Positions 25,519 through 37,200 of a DNA stretch of 64,000 bases are shown here, piece by piece. Position numbers and translations under genes: made by a program. The number at the start of each line of letters is the position of its first letter. Within the stretch, counting starts at the first letter, position 1. The stretch spans positions 434,001-498,000 of the forward strand of contig JACCIC010000139.1 of assembly GCA_018907035.1 (NCBI GenBank). The letters are read 5' to 3'. The notes beneath the pieces are model-generated. The model was given only the letters and a program-made list of their open reading frames with translations. It did not search any database and had not been told where the DNA came from. The stretch comes from Sycobia sp. Sy_11 (taxonomy: Eukaryota > Arthropoda > Insecta > Hymenoptera > Epichrysomallidae).

Positions 25519-25991
25519 TTCCCGAATAAATTTTTTTTCCGTTGGATAGTGAGAAGTTCATCTGCCATTGTTTGACGGCCAGTGACTCTCGCCAGCTAAG
25601 ACTACCGCTGAAGCCGGCTCCAGGGTATGCAGGATTCTAACCTACTAAATCCACTAACCATCTCAGGGTGCAACTAGGTGCTCAGGAACACTTAGCTACC
25701 GCCATTGTATTCCTTTCCCCTGATTAATCTTCCATGGTTTCGGTCACATTCAGATCTCTCCAATAAGCCAGAAGACTGAGTGCATCTACCTTGGAAAAAC
25801 TCTCGTAATCGAAATTATCTTCTCCCAGCCATTTTAAACGACATTCCGTTAAATTAGGGCACGCGCAAAAGAAATGCCTCGAAGTTTCCTCCTCCTTCCC
25901 ACACCATCTGCAAAGGTTACTGTGTCCTCTGATCTTGTGTGTATAACACCGTAAGTTGCCGTGTCCTGTTGTAAGTTCTTCCCGAATAAAT
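25519..25991 (-). mobile_element. 5'-truncated non-LTR retrotransposon (LINE) with 13-bp target duplication
   Basis: The insert (25532-25978) is bracketed by exact copies of TTCCCGAATAAAT at 25519-25531 and 25979-25991. On the minus strand it encodes the extreme C-terminus of a pol protein: CRWCGKEEETSRHFLCACPN, a zinc-knuckle-like Cys/His motif found at the end of several insect LINE pols. This is followed by SLLAYWRDLN and a stop near 25728, then a 3' UTR and a short poly(A) (T-run at 25532). The exact duplication and open frame indicate a fairly young insertion. Confidence 0.87.
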
Positions 25992-26510
25992 AAGAAATAA
26001 TAACATTTTTATACATATATTTTTTAATTATTTAAATATTATCAAGTTAACCTTTAGAGGTCCCGTATTGAGTCATTTTTATTCCTCTAAGAAAATGGGT
26101 AAAAATGCTATTTGACATCAGAAATTGGGACCACTAGTGGTCAAGCCAATAAATTGGTTTTCAGGGTTGTGCGGGTAGAATGTATGTTAAATTTTAATCC
26201 ACTTTTAAATACATATGATCGATTGAAATGAATAAAAAAATTCAAATAGAAATAACAAAAGAAAATAAAAAATATAGATTCTCTGATGATTAACATTCAA
26301 ATTATCAAAATTGTAATTAATAGTATAATAATCCAAGAATTAAATGGAAACTTTTGAGACCATATTTATTTACTTCTAAGAAAAACTATATGATATATAG
26401 CGACAAACAATATTTGCTATTTTCACCAGCTATTCCATGTTTGCTTTGAATTTGACCTCGGTATGATCAGATTGATTATTTGAAGTAGAACATTGTTTTT
26501 ATTAAAATAG
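25992..26510. other. AT-rich spacer
   Basis: Nothing recognised between the LINE and the Penelope-like element. Confidence 0.4.
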
Positions 26511-26731
26511 ACACTTGGATAGTTTCACAAAATTATTTTATTCAATCGACAGCTGTTTCGGCGGTTAAGCCATTTTCAAGATCTTATACAGATGTAAAAT
26601 TGTAATACAAAAGAAGTTTATGTATAAAGAGAATAACGGTATTATTATTCGGTAAAGTGGGGCTAACTGTAAAAAGGTAAAATTACATATTAGGATAACG
26701 GTAGATCGGATTATAAGGTAGTTAAAGGTAA

Positions 26732-28832
26732 TTAAAATTTTGAGGCAAGGTGTAGTAACGGAGAAATAACAAAATTCATCATATCATTAGTGATATTTTT
26801 GTTATTATTTAAAGCTTTGTTTATTTCCATAATTTCTAAACTATCTAATCTTTTACTTTTGTTAATATTGTGTAATAATTTGCAATTATTAACATCTAAT
26901 TGATGACAATTATTAACGCAATGTTCAGAAATACCTGTAGTATTTTTATTAAACGTTATCGAATTTATGTGTTCTTTAATTCTAGCTTTTATTGAACGGC
27001 CTGTTTGACCGATATGAATTGCATCATAGTCTAAACAAGAAATTCCATAGACACCACTTTTTTTGGAAGTTTCCGTTTTTTCTTTATTGTTAACTCATAA
27101 CCTTTTAAGATTATTTTTATTTAAATTAATTGTACGGATATCTAATTGTTTTAAGTAATTACAAACTTTTAAACTTACAACTGGTACATGATTAATATAA
27201 CAATATGTATCATTTTTTGTTTTTGGACATGCATAAAAATGTTTTTGAAGTAATCTAAAACGTTTTTTGACGAATAAATTGTCTAGAATATGCTCATCAA
27301 ATTCATTATTATTAGCTAAAGTTTTAATAATATTAAATTCATTAGTAAAATTAAGTTTATTTAAGAGTAAGGAAAGTAATCTATGGATAAGAGAATGGAA
27401 AGCACTAAATTTAATATTGTTGGATTGATTAGAATCAAAAGTTGTCAAAACATCTGTAAAAGTTGGTTTTCTGAAGATGTTGAAAGTGAGTTTATTGTTG
27501 ACTCTATGTATTGATAAGTCGAGGAAATTAAGGCAATTTGAATTTTCCACTTCTAAAGTAAAATTAATATTATTATGAAAAGAGTTTAAAAGTGTAAAAA
27601 ATAAATCTAATTGTCTATCTGTGCCTGTCCATAAACAAAAAATGTCGTCGACATATCTACACCAAAAATGAACATTATTAAGTAACGGAGATTTACTTTG
27701 AAATAAGATTGTTTCAAAGTGAGCCATAAATATCTCGCTTAATAAGGGTGATAGAGGAGAGCCCATAGGTAAACCTTCTAATTGTAAGTAATATTTGTTG
27801 TTAAATCTAAAGTAACTTTGTTTTAAATAAATATTTAATAAAAGTAAAATTTCTTCTTTTTCAGTATTTGATAAATTAATATTATTGCGTAACATTTTTG
27901 TTATAATATTAAATACAATTTTTGTTGGAATAGAAGGAAATAAATTGATCACGTCAAAAGAAATCAACTTTGTATTGCGTGGTAATTTTAAATTAACTAA
28001 TTTTTTTTGTTAAATGTAAAGAGTTTTTTATGGCAAACTGTGAATCAAAATTTAACAATTTAGGTAACAAAGAATTTAATTTTTTACACAATTTATAGGC
28101 TGGAGCATTCACATAAGATACTACTGGTCGCATAGGTAAATTTTCTTTGTGTATTTTAGGGAGTGAATATAAAATTGGTGCTTGTGGGTTCATACATTTA
28201 AGAAAATATTTTTCACTAACCTGGAAAACAAAACAAGATTTTAACGTTCTTATAAGATCAGTTTGAAGATTATTAGTTGGATCTTTATTAACAATTCTAA
28301 AATTATCATTTTCAATTAAATTTAAAGTTTTTTTAATATAGTCTGATTTTTCTAAGATTGTAATTGTGTTACCCTTATCGGCTTTACATAAAATTAGATT
28401 ATTATTGATTAATTTTGATTTAATAGAACTAATTAATTCTTTTTCTAGAGGATTATTATTTATTAACGTTAAATTACTATTATTTTTTATTATCTCTGTC
28501 AAAATGAAAGAATGTTTTTTATTACTAAAATGATCATTTTGTGAGAAAACCGACTTTTTGGAATTTAAAGCTAAATCCGTATTAACTGATAACAAAGATA
28601 AATCATTTCTAGAATTAAGGTTTGAACAATAATTTAAGCCTTTGTTTAACAATGTTAGTTCATTAAGAGAGAAGCTCACATTGCTAAAGTTTTTTACACG
28701 ATCATAACAAACTTGATTTTGTTTATTATTGTTTAATGTATAACTATAGTCTGTAAGGTTATTGTGAGAGTTATTGACCTGCTTTCTTGAAGGAGATGGA
28801 ATTATGATGTTGTCATGAATGTCATGAATCAT
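26732..28832 (-). pseudogene. Penelope-like RT / GIY-YIG polyprotein, two lesions
   Basis: Starts at ATG 28832. The N-terminal part (28832-27993) has CKADKGNTITILEKSDY and YSLPKIHKENLPMRPVVSYV. The frame then shifts at a run of eight A (about 28005-28012). The reverse transcriptase (27967-27095) has SFDVINLFPSIP, GLPMGSPLSPLLSEIF and the catalytic YVDDIF. One TGA at 27095-27097 interrupts the frame before the GIY-YIG endonuclease (to 26732), with GVYGISCLDYDAIHIGQTGR. About 700 codons in total. In this family the enzyme copies its RNA into nicked genomic DNA. Only these two lesions are seen, so it is a young copy or its lesions are assembly errors. Confidence 0.9.
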
Positions 28833-28883
28833 AGTGATGATGTTGTCTGTGAATGTTTCTTTATATACTTATGGAGTTTTTTT

Positions 28884-29217
28884 AAAAAAATGTCGTGTCT
28901 ATGAAATTTCTTGTTTAGACTGTGATGCAATTCATATCGGTCAAACAGGCCGTTCAATAAAAACTAGAATTAAAGAACACATAAATTCGATAACGTTTAA
29001 TAAAAATACTACAGGTATTTCTGAACATTGCGTTAATAATTGTCATCAATTAGATGTTAATAATTTCAAATTATTACACAATATTAACAAAAGTAAAAGA
29101 TTAGATAGTTTAGAAATTATGGAAATAAACAAAGCTTTAAATAATAACAAAAATGTCACTAATGATATGATGAATTTTGTTAGTTCTCCGTTACTACACC
29201 TTGCCTCAAAATTTTAA
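28884..29217 (+). pseudogene. inverted 3' copy of the Penelope GIY-YIG domain
   Basis: Plus-strand open frame with ISCLDCDAIHIGQTGRSIKT and TGISEHCVNNCHQLDVNN, ending LLHLASKF stop at 29217. It matches the minus-strand domain at 26732-27060 at almost every residue. It lacks the reverse transcriptase and has no start of its own, so it is the terminal-repeat copy and not a separate gene. Confidence 0.87.
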
Positions 29218-29372
29218 TTGCCTTTAACTACCTTATAATCCGATTTACCGTTATTCCAATATGTAATTTTCCCCTTTACAGTTACCCCACTTTGTATAAG
29301 ATCTTGAAAATGGCTTAACCGCCGAAACAGCTGTCGACTGAATAAAATAATTTTGTGAAACTGTCCAAGTGT

Positions 29373-29928
29373 TTTTTTTTTAATATTTATATAATATTCA
29401 AACATGTTTTACCAAGTGTTTACCGAAAATTCTGTTAATCGTACATTGTTTTTAATAGAAAAGTATCAATGTTTTACGGATAAATTAAATACAATATAAA
29501 ATTCTATGAGCACGAATGCAAAATATGCCCGCTTTTCTGCATTTGTCATTAAACCTGACGATACTACAGCTGATATGGGAGCTAATTCCTAGAGGATAAT
29601 GGTTTTCATTTCCTCCAATGTACCTGGCTTGTCGATATAAACCTTTGATGCCAAATATACCCAAAGAAACCTGAAACAAAAATTAGACGGGGTCAAATTA
29701 GGTCAGTTCAAATCACTATTTTCTGGCTACCTGGGAACAATGGTTTCAAAAAATCGTCTGTCTCACGACTTGTATATGGTTGTACGCGATCTTGGAAAAA
29801 CAAGAAGTGTTTCATAATATTTTTACGGACACAAAAATCTATCTAAAAGAATTTTTATTTTATTTATTTTTCGTCATGCGCGTTGAGTTTTTATAATTCA
29901 GAAATTATTTTGAATATAAAGCTAAACA
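29373..29928. other. AT-rich spacer
   Basis: A slightly GC-richer segment at 29490-29690 has short open frames on the minus strand, but nothing recognisable. Confidence 0.35.
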
Positions 29929-29929
29929 A

Positions 29930-30440
29930 TGTCAATGCGATGTATACTGTTTCATAACAAAATTCACGTAAGACTATTTTTTCAAACTCACGTGGTCGTT
30001 ATTCTGTGTTTGTTTTTGATGCCAACAACAAAAACACTCAAGTTTTTGGAAAAACGGCGTCGCTTGGAGATCTGTGAAACGATGCTTTCGGACTATCGGG
30101 ACGAGATGGAATGCATAATAACTAGAGATGAGATTTGAAAACTATCGATAAATCGAGCAAATATTTTGCCAAAGGAGAGCGGAGACCGAAAAAATTACGC
30201 CAAAGTCGCAAAAAATTAAGGTTATGCTCACTGTTTTCTCAGATTATCTTGATGTCGTGATTTATGAATTTCTTCCAACCGACCAAGCCATTAACAAAGA
30301 ATATTATTTGAGTGTTATGCGTCGTTTGCGTCAAGTTATTCGTCTCAAAAGGCCAGATTTACGGAAAGACAACTCTTGGTTTTTGCATCACGATAATACA
30401 CCAGCTGACACTGCATTGATTTTGAACATTTCTCCAAAAA
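29930..30440 (+). mobile_element. mariner transposase fragment, decayed
   Basis: Plus-strand frames broken by shifts. Recognisable pieces are ECIITRDEI (first Asp region), EFLPTDQAINKEYYLSVMRR, KRPDLRKDNSWFLHHDNTPA (second Asp) and DTALIL. The order fits a mariner transposase core. Terminal repeats were not found and the C-terminal third is missing. This is the third mariner relic in the window, and it is distinct in sequence from the other two. Confidence 0.8.
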
Positions 30441-30559
30441 TTCAGCCAACTCCAAAATTCAATCCAGTTTCTGGATTACTAAAGAGCATGGTATGTTAGT
30501 GAAAAGAGAACATACATCTAAGAATAATAATACACATTCAGATGGTAATATTCTTAATT

Positions 30560-30720
30560 TTTTCTACTAATTCAAAACTATTGCTAATATGTGATTTAAG
30601 TATTGGAATTCCAGATTTTAAAGCCTTGAATAAACCTTTTGATAAAAAATGGATAGGACCATTTACAGTAGAAATCATAGGTCTTAACGGAATATCTATC
30701 TTACGTATTTTCAGTAAATT
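30560..30720 (+). mobile_element. possible LTR-retrotransposon pol C-terminal scrap
   Basis: The frame reads KPFDKKWIGPFTVEIIGLNG, which resembles the stretch after the integrase core in Ty3/gypsy pol (KxxxKWxGPFxV). It is very short and isolated. Confidence 0.3.
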
Positions 30721-30989
30721 AATAAATATTTTTATCGGTCTTGCAGTCTTTACAATATCATATATTCTTTAAAATAATGACAGTCAGACAGTCCTTGTTT
30801 ATTATCAACCCCCGTAGAATCTGAAATAAAACCTATTACTACAATAAATTATATCAGAAAATTAAAACTAAAAATAAAATAAAATTAATAATAGTATACA
30901 AATAAAAATAAAAATACAATAATAAGTAAAACAAAAAAAAAAACAAAAAAAAGTACTTATTCCATGTTAGTAAAGGACAACATGACTGC

Positions 30990-31345
30990 CCCCATCACCT
31001 TAAATTTAGGTTCACCTTCTTGTCCGACGTTTCGAACTGCTACGGTTCATCCTCAGGAACTAAAGTAAAACTGTATTTTAGGTAAACCATAGCATTTTGC
31101 TAATAAACAGTTCGTTTGAGTAAATTGGTTTTTATGATATTGTTTTGGTAACATTTTATTATTATTTAGCTCTTTTAAAATATTATAAACTTTAGACAGT
31201 AAGGATTTTAATGGATTTCTATTTACTGTGACATATGTATTATTATCTTTCAGTAAATTCTCCATTTTTTAACATATTGGTCTTTTTTAAAGTAAATTGT
31301 TAAATTACCTTTATCAGCTTTACTACAGAAAATATTTTTATGATT
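30990..31345 (-). mobile_element. second Penelope-like element, 5' fragment plus terminal motif
   Basis: On the minus strand a 'CSKADKGN'-type motif near 31310-31330 is followed by a frame (31265-31053) ending with LLAKCYGLPKIQ, the N-terminal signature of Penelope-like reverse transcriptases. It then runs straight into a terminal-type sequence with CCTGAGGATGAACC and TTCGAAACGTCGGAC. The RT core and endonuclease are absent. Its sequence differs from the element at 26.5-29.4 kb, so it is another family member. Confidence 0.7.
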
Positions 31346-31349
31346 TTAA

Positions 31350-31900
31350 AAAATAAATTTGTATTTTCTAATTTTTTATTTACTCTTCTATCATTTCAAG
31401 GCATGTGTTTTTGGTTTATTTTTAGTACATTTTAACGTATTGACAATAATTTTTCTTATATTATTCTATCTTAATATTTGTATTAATGTCTAACATGTTC
31501 ATTTTATGTTCTGTATTTTTTATTGTAAGCAATATATATTTATTGTTTATTGTAAATGGAACATTGAATTTTCAACCTAATGAAACAATATGTAAAATAT
31601 CGTCGGGAATTGTAACGTACAAATCCAACTATCATTATAACATTAAATCTCGTATTTTCCGAATCTTTTGTTTTTAGATCACTACTATATAAAACAACAG
31701 CGACTTTGTTAATGTCAATAGTAAAGAAGAGCATAATGAGAGAAGAAAATAGTATATATAAAATACCGATTGATCTTGAAATAGGTGTAAAAATCATAAT
31801 ATAAATTTACACTAAACATTTTTATATATACATCTTATTACAGCATGCAAAATCTTATACGAGGAAAACTAAATAAAGTTAGAAGAGTAACATATAAAAA
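31350..31900. other. AT-rich spacer
   Basis: Open frames of 60-85 codons on both strands (31486-31797) reflect low stop density in AT-rich DNA. No family recognised. Confidence 0.35.
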
Positions 31901-31904
31901 CAAT

Positions 31905-32006
31905 GTAGGAAAGCTATCTTTTGTTGATTTTGATATGGCGATAAGTATAGTCAATGGAGCAAAGGCCGTTTTATTGATTATAAAAACGTCTGTTGTATAA
32001 ATCTAT
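31905..32006 (-). pseudogene. odorant receptor C, dead first exon
   Basis: On the minus strand it aligns with exon 1 of receptor B: GATTTATAC, then TATAATCAATAAAACGG, then CCATATCAAAATC. The start codon is ATA instead of ATG, and a 2-base deletion shifts the frame to a stop after about 11 codons. No donor and no further receptor exons follow downstream. Confidence 0.82.
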
Positions 32007-33090
32007 CTTTTGTTCACAGTAAGTAAGTAGGTACAGGCCCAAGTAGAAGTATATATTACATAAATGAATATTTTATTGCATTAGCTTAACGTTAAAAATC
32101 AAAGAGCATCTGGGCTATGATGTCTTTACCATATCATTCTTTTTTCTTTACTAGGAAGTATAAAGGTTGCAATTATTGTAGTTCCCAGCTACTGGAGGCC
32201 AATTTCAATATTTAATATAAGATACTTGGGCATTTTTTCGCGGAATGCTGAATGCATGAGCACGAAAGGGTGAAAATACTAAGCATTATATATATTACAC
32301 TTCTTATATTTCTAGAAGTGATATGGTCGATATAACTGTTACTATCGTATAAAGGACAATAAATTCAAAAAAATTAATTTACTTTTCTCTTTAGTTAAAA
32401 ACAATTTTTTATATTACATCGCAATTGGAAGCATACTGTAATTAGAGAAAATTGGAACGTATACGCGGTATGTCAATTGTCACGTGAATAATGATTTTTT
32501 TTCTCAAAACTCTTTCGGTTGTTTGTAACATAATTGGTTTCACTGTGATAATGTTTGTTAAAATTTAGAATTATTAAGTTATGGAAAATTGAATTTTTGT
32601 CCAGAAAATATAACTGGATACCATATTCATTTAAAACAGTTATGACTTCTAGTTTCCTATTAATATTATGTAGGTATGCAGAAACGAAATTGAACTGAAA
32701 GAAAATACAGTCGACTAACCTATTCTATTGCAGTATGCACATTAAATAAAAATTATTTCAAAAGTATAGATACGTAATTATTTTTACGCTGTTTGCCTCT
32801 ATTAACTTCGTAAGTGAAACAAGAGTTAACAGATACAATCGAAATTTCACTCTGCATATTAAAGAGTTTTAACAAGTGTTTGATATGCAGATAATTTCGA
32901 CTTTGACAAGTCGGATATTAAACCTGTATAGTAGTTCAGTACTATTGGAATCCTTTGTTTACGGTATTACTTTTAATGTAAACATAATAATTAAAGATGT
33001 TGCAATTTGTTTTCTAAAAGGCAGGTAAAAAAAGACTTTATTCATATAATATTTCCTAAATAACATAGATCTATTAAAAGGTTTTTTAGG
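32007..33090. repeat. upstream arm of the segmental duplication (receptor C side)
   Basis: Counterpart of 22409-23000. It retains the same blocks, including GATACTTGGGCATTTTTTCG and AAGATGTTGCAATTT, with extra sequence between them. Shared with receptor B only, so the B/C duplication included the 5' flank. Confidence 0.78.
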
Positions 33091-34250
33091 AGTTTGAATT
33101 TATTACTACTAAACTAATAATAATACTTTGATCTCGTTTATATTATTTTATGCACATAATAAATAATTGGAAATTCTAAATATAAACATTTACGTATGGC
33201 AGGCAAATACGATTTTAAACTTCACGAATCATTCAACTTTTAGATTCTGAAATATTTTTATGTAACGTTATTATAAAATTTTTTTATTCATTATTTATAT
33301 TATTTATATATATTTTGGCGTTGAATAACGAGGATAATCAGTGATAGAGGAAAGAAATACAAAATTCTTATAGAGTATCAAAAAGTTTTTTTATTACGAC
33401 TAGAGCAACGGTAATTTAAAGCGTTTAGCGATTGTACAGATTACTAAATAGTTAAAATTTAAACTTAATTAAATAAGTAACAATATTTATCATTTATTTA
33501 CTTAAATATAAATTTTAAATATTAATCACGTATTATCAAGCGTACAGCGAATCTTTAATAAATACGACTGTTATCAAATATAATTCGATAAAAATTCGTT
33601 GACGATACAATGAGAAATCATTCAGTCTTACATCCAATCTTGTAATATCTACTATTAATCGAATGAATTATAAATTTTTATACCTTTCAATGAATAAGTA
33701 GTAATAAAAGTGTAATCAATTAAATTATCGATAATTGAACTATTCTGAAATCAAAATATACTTTTAAATTCGATATTATTTTTTATAATTATCCAAGGGC
33801 ATTGAAAACAAAAACGTACGATGAGCAATTGTTCGCACTTCGAATAATATATAACAATTTACACTTAATGCATATATGACTTAAGTACTTTGCGCAATGA
33901 ACAGATATTTTATAGAATGCCCGTTCTAATTCCACAGAGCATCCGCGATAATATTCTGAATTTCGCCGTTCTACCCGCTCATTGTGCAGAGCGCTTACGA
34001 TATCACCCGTGTTATTTGTCCAAAGTGGCATCAAACCTCGCATCGTCCCTAACCTAACTCGAAGGTACATTTTGTATGAAATTCCACCGCGCGTATCGGG
34101 CGCGCATGCAGTCATATCTAGCCTTTAATTAAAAATTATCGAAAAAGTCTCGCGAAATTTTATATATATATATATAGGTATACGCGGTATCCGAAATACC
34201 CGTGCTTTGACAGAAGAGGCTCGATACTATAACGTCGCAATGACGCTGCA
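33091..34250. other. intergenic, downstream of the P450 gene
   Basis: AT-rich to 33780. A GC-richer stretch at 33830-34130 follows the P450 stop codon and may be 3' UTR. It contains AATTAAA-type signals on the minus strand near 34118-34130. Confidence 0.35.
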
Positions 34251-37200
34251 TCACGCCCGCGGCGTAAATACGAGCGAGTAGGGCGGTGGCGAAACCAAAA
34301 AGCCGTCTTGGCCCTTTAGATCCGGGGGGCTGTGATCCGGTGGCAGTTTGAAATCCAGGTGGTGCAGAACGTAGGTGAAGATCAGGAAGAGCGAGGTACG
34401 GGCGATACCTTCGCCCAAGCATCGTCTTTTGCCTGCAATCCATGTCCCATACGTTAAATAGAAATAGTATTTGTATGTGTAGGGTACAATGACAGTGCAT
34501 TGCTAATATTCATAGCTAATTTATTGCTAATATTCATTGCTAATTTCATCCATATTACTCTATATGGATGAAATTATTTTTTGCGATATTAAAGTGACAA
34601 AAAAAGGAACAGGAATATTCGCATATAAAATTATTTTATGTTACTTAAGAGACATTTGAGTAAACCTGATACTAGGATTCTTATAAATTTTTAAGACTAA
34701 TAAACTCGCTCTAGTACGAGTACCACAATAATGTCATAGGTCTTGAAAGGGTTTATTTGCTAAAGCCAAAACTTCGACATTATTAAGCGTCATTGAAAGA
34801 AATTTGAATAGAAGGAAATAATAGTTCGTTGTAAGAATTTTCTTTGAAGAAATTTTAGTAGATATCTTAAAAACTTGACATCGATCAAATAAAAATTCAA
34901 CTATTCAAAAAAAAAGAATCATTAATTTTTTAAATAATGTAATGAGATAATAATGTTCATTTTTAATTGGCAAATCGCCGTGAATTACCTATAATCATAA
35001 TAAGAATGTATTACGAATATTCAAAAATTCTTTATCAGTCTGGTTTTCATTTGACATTAATGCATCGATTTTTTTAGAATTGATACGTTTATGAGCTTTT
35101 ACAAGATTCAATAAAATAACTATTTATTGGAATTTACACGCGCATTTGAAAGCTTTACTTACCAATACCGAAGGGCATAAAAGCGTTATTCTGACGAAAT
35201 TTACCCTCATTATCTAAGAATCTATCTGGTCGAAATTCTTCTGGTTTATCCCAATACAATTTGTCCATATTCGTACTGTAATAATTCATTACAATAATCG
35301 TATCCTAAATAAGCAAAAAAAAAAATTAGTATTATATTAATATAGGCAATAATTATTTTTTTATGAATTATACGTCCATCAACGAATTCATAAAATCAAA
35401 GTATTTTAGTATTACCTTGGGAATAAAGAATCCTTCCAACATCACATCTTTCATAGCTCTATGAGGTAATCCTAAAGGTGTGAGACCCAAGTATCTTTGA
35501 GCCTACAACATATTTTTATTTTAATATTATTAATATTTATTGTAAAAAATCTTCAATATTTGTACTATTCATTTTGTTTACCTTACCTTTTTAAGACAAT
35601 TAATTATATATAGATGTGATATGCTATTAATTGAAAATCAGATATGTTGTATAAAATGTGACTCTCAAATGGATAATACTTAAAGAATGAGAAAACAGTT
35701 TTAATAAAATTTTACTATACTGATGAAAATTTTTCATAGATCCGAATCAATACTTAGTTTCCTTTTGCCAATAAAGTATAGATGTTAAATAAAGAATTAC
35801 TCATTTATGCCGGGAAACCCATTCTTATTTTGAACAAAAGCTTATATGAAATAAGATATATTTCTTTATTTCAAATACATATTTTGTACCGCTCAGTCAA
35901 GCAAATATTTATTTGAAACTATTAAATATTTTTCTCAGTTAATCGCTTATGCATTCGTGAAACATATCATTTTATTAACTTATTAATATTTACCTCGGTG
36001 AGAAAAGCTTCTATTTTAGGAAGATTATACTGATCTCTTAAATTTGGTGATCTCTTTCTGCCAACGACTTCATCCAGTTCTTTCTGCAATATTTTAGTCC
36101 AATGGGGATTCGAAATTAAAAACGCAAATATCGTAGATAGAGTATCGCTTGTAGTTTTTAGACCAGCGAGAAATAAGTCCAAACATAAAATCAGCAAATT
36201 TTCACCTAAAAAATAATGAAATATTGAAAAATATTTTTCTTTTTCTCCATCTAAATAATTATTGTGCAAAAACCTAAATTAACGTCAAATTTAATTAGAA
36301 TATTTGCTAATAAAATAATGCTTTTATTCCAAAAATTATTATTTTCAAATATATATCCATCGTTAGGATTCAAAATATTTTGATTGATACAAGTCAATTT
36401 TACATTATGAATATTGCTGTTTGATAGCAATAATACAAAACCCTAATCATGTAGGTGCCGACATCTTTTCTCGTACACACTGATGTTAATTGAACGAGTT
36501 TTTGCTAAATTTTAAAATACGCTTATTAAAAGTATCGACTGAAAGAAACAAACATTACTTTTGTGTCCAATTCATGACCTCAACATTTAATTTGAAAGTT
36601 TGTGTATTTTATTCGAGTTGAACAATTCTCACAATTTACTAAAAGAGATATTATAATTTTTTTCAAGTACTTACTGTAATTTCAAAATCTATGATATGTG
36701 TTAAAATTAAGTTCATTATCAAAAAATTTAGAGCTCGTCACAATTAATAATTTATTTAAATGAAAATTATCCTACAAATATTGCATAGTTGACTTCAATC
36801 AAAAATATATTTAGTGTAAAAGATATACATCATCAGAATATTTCAATATGATAATTGCTTCGTTTTTTAATGAACGTTTGGAGGGTGAAGATAATCGTTC
36901 AGATCGCGAAATTTAACAAAACCTAAATCCTTCTGCATCTTCGAAGCTGATCCAGCGAGGCTGAGCGCATCTTTTAAAAGGATCCGTTTTGTTAGGAAAA
37001 AGGATCAAGTGGGATGGGATTAGATCAAGACTATGAGCTTGGTTGGGCAGCCGTTGCCAACCACATTTTTCCTGTACATAGATAACCGGTGGAGGTAGTA
37101 TCAAATTATTTTTCAACGCCAAGTCTCAAAATTTTAAATTCAACGAAACATTTCGATGAATATTTTTACAATGCGTTACAGTCGCAGTGATTTTTATCTT

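Larger units (their letters stand above)
26511..29372 (-). mobile_element. Penelope-like element with inverted terminal GIY-YIG copies
   Basis: A 2.86-kb element. Its ends are inverted repeats: left arm 26511 to about 27066, right arm about 28884-29372. Both start ACACTTGGAYAGTTTCACAA, and the right arm lacks about 60 bp present in the left. Each arm carries the endonuclease end of the element. The unique middle encodes the reverse transcriptase on the minus strand. Inverted partial terminal copies are a known trait of Penelope-like elements. Confidence 0.9.

Noticed and set aside
27095..29217. Group II intron, retron or other bacterial RT system
   Set aside because: GIY-YIG fused after the RT, KADKGN and YVDDIF motifs, and inverted terminal copies identify a Penelope-like element.
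33789..34500. 108- and 123-codon minus-strand frames around the P450 3' end
   Set aside because: The second overlaps the last P450 exon in another frame; the heme-loop frame is the real one. The first lies in the presumed 3' UTR and has no motif.
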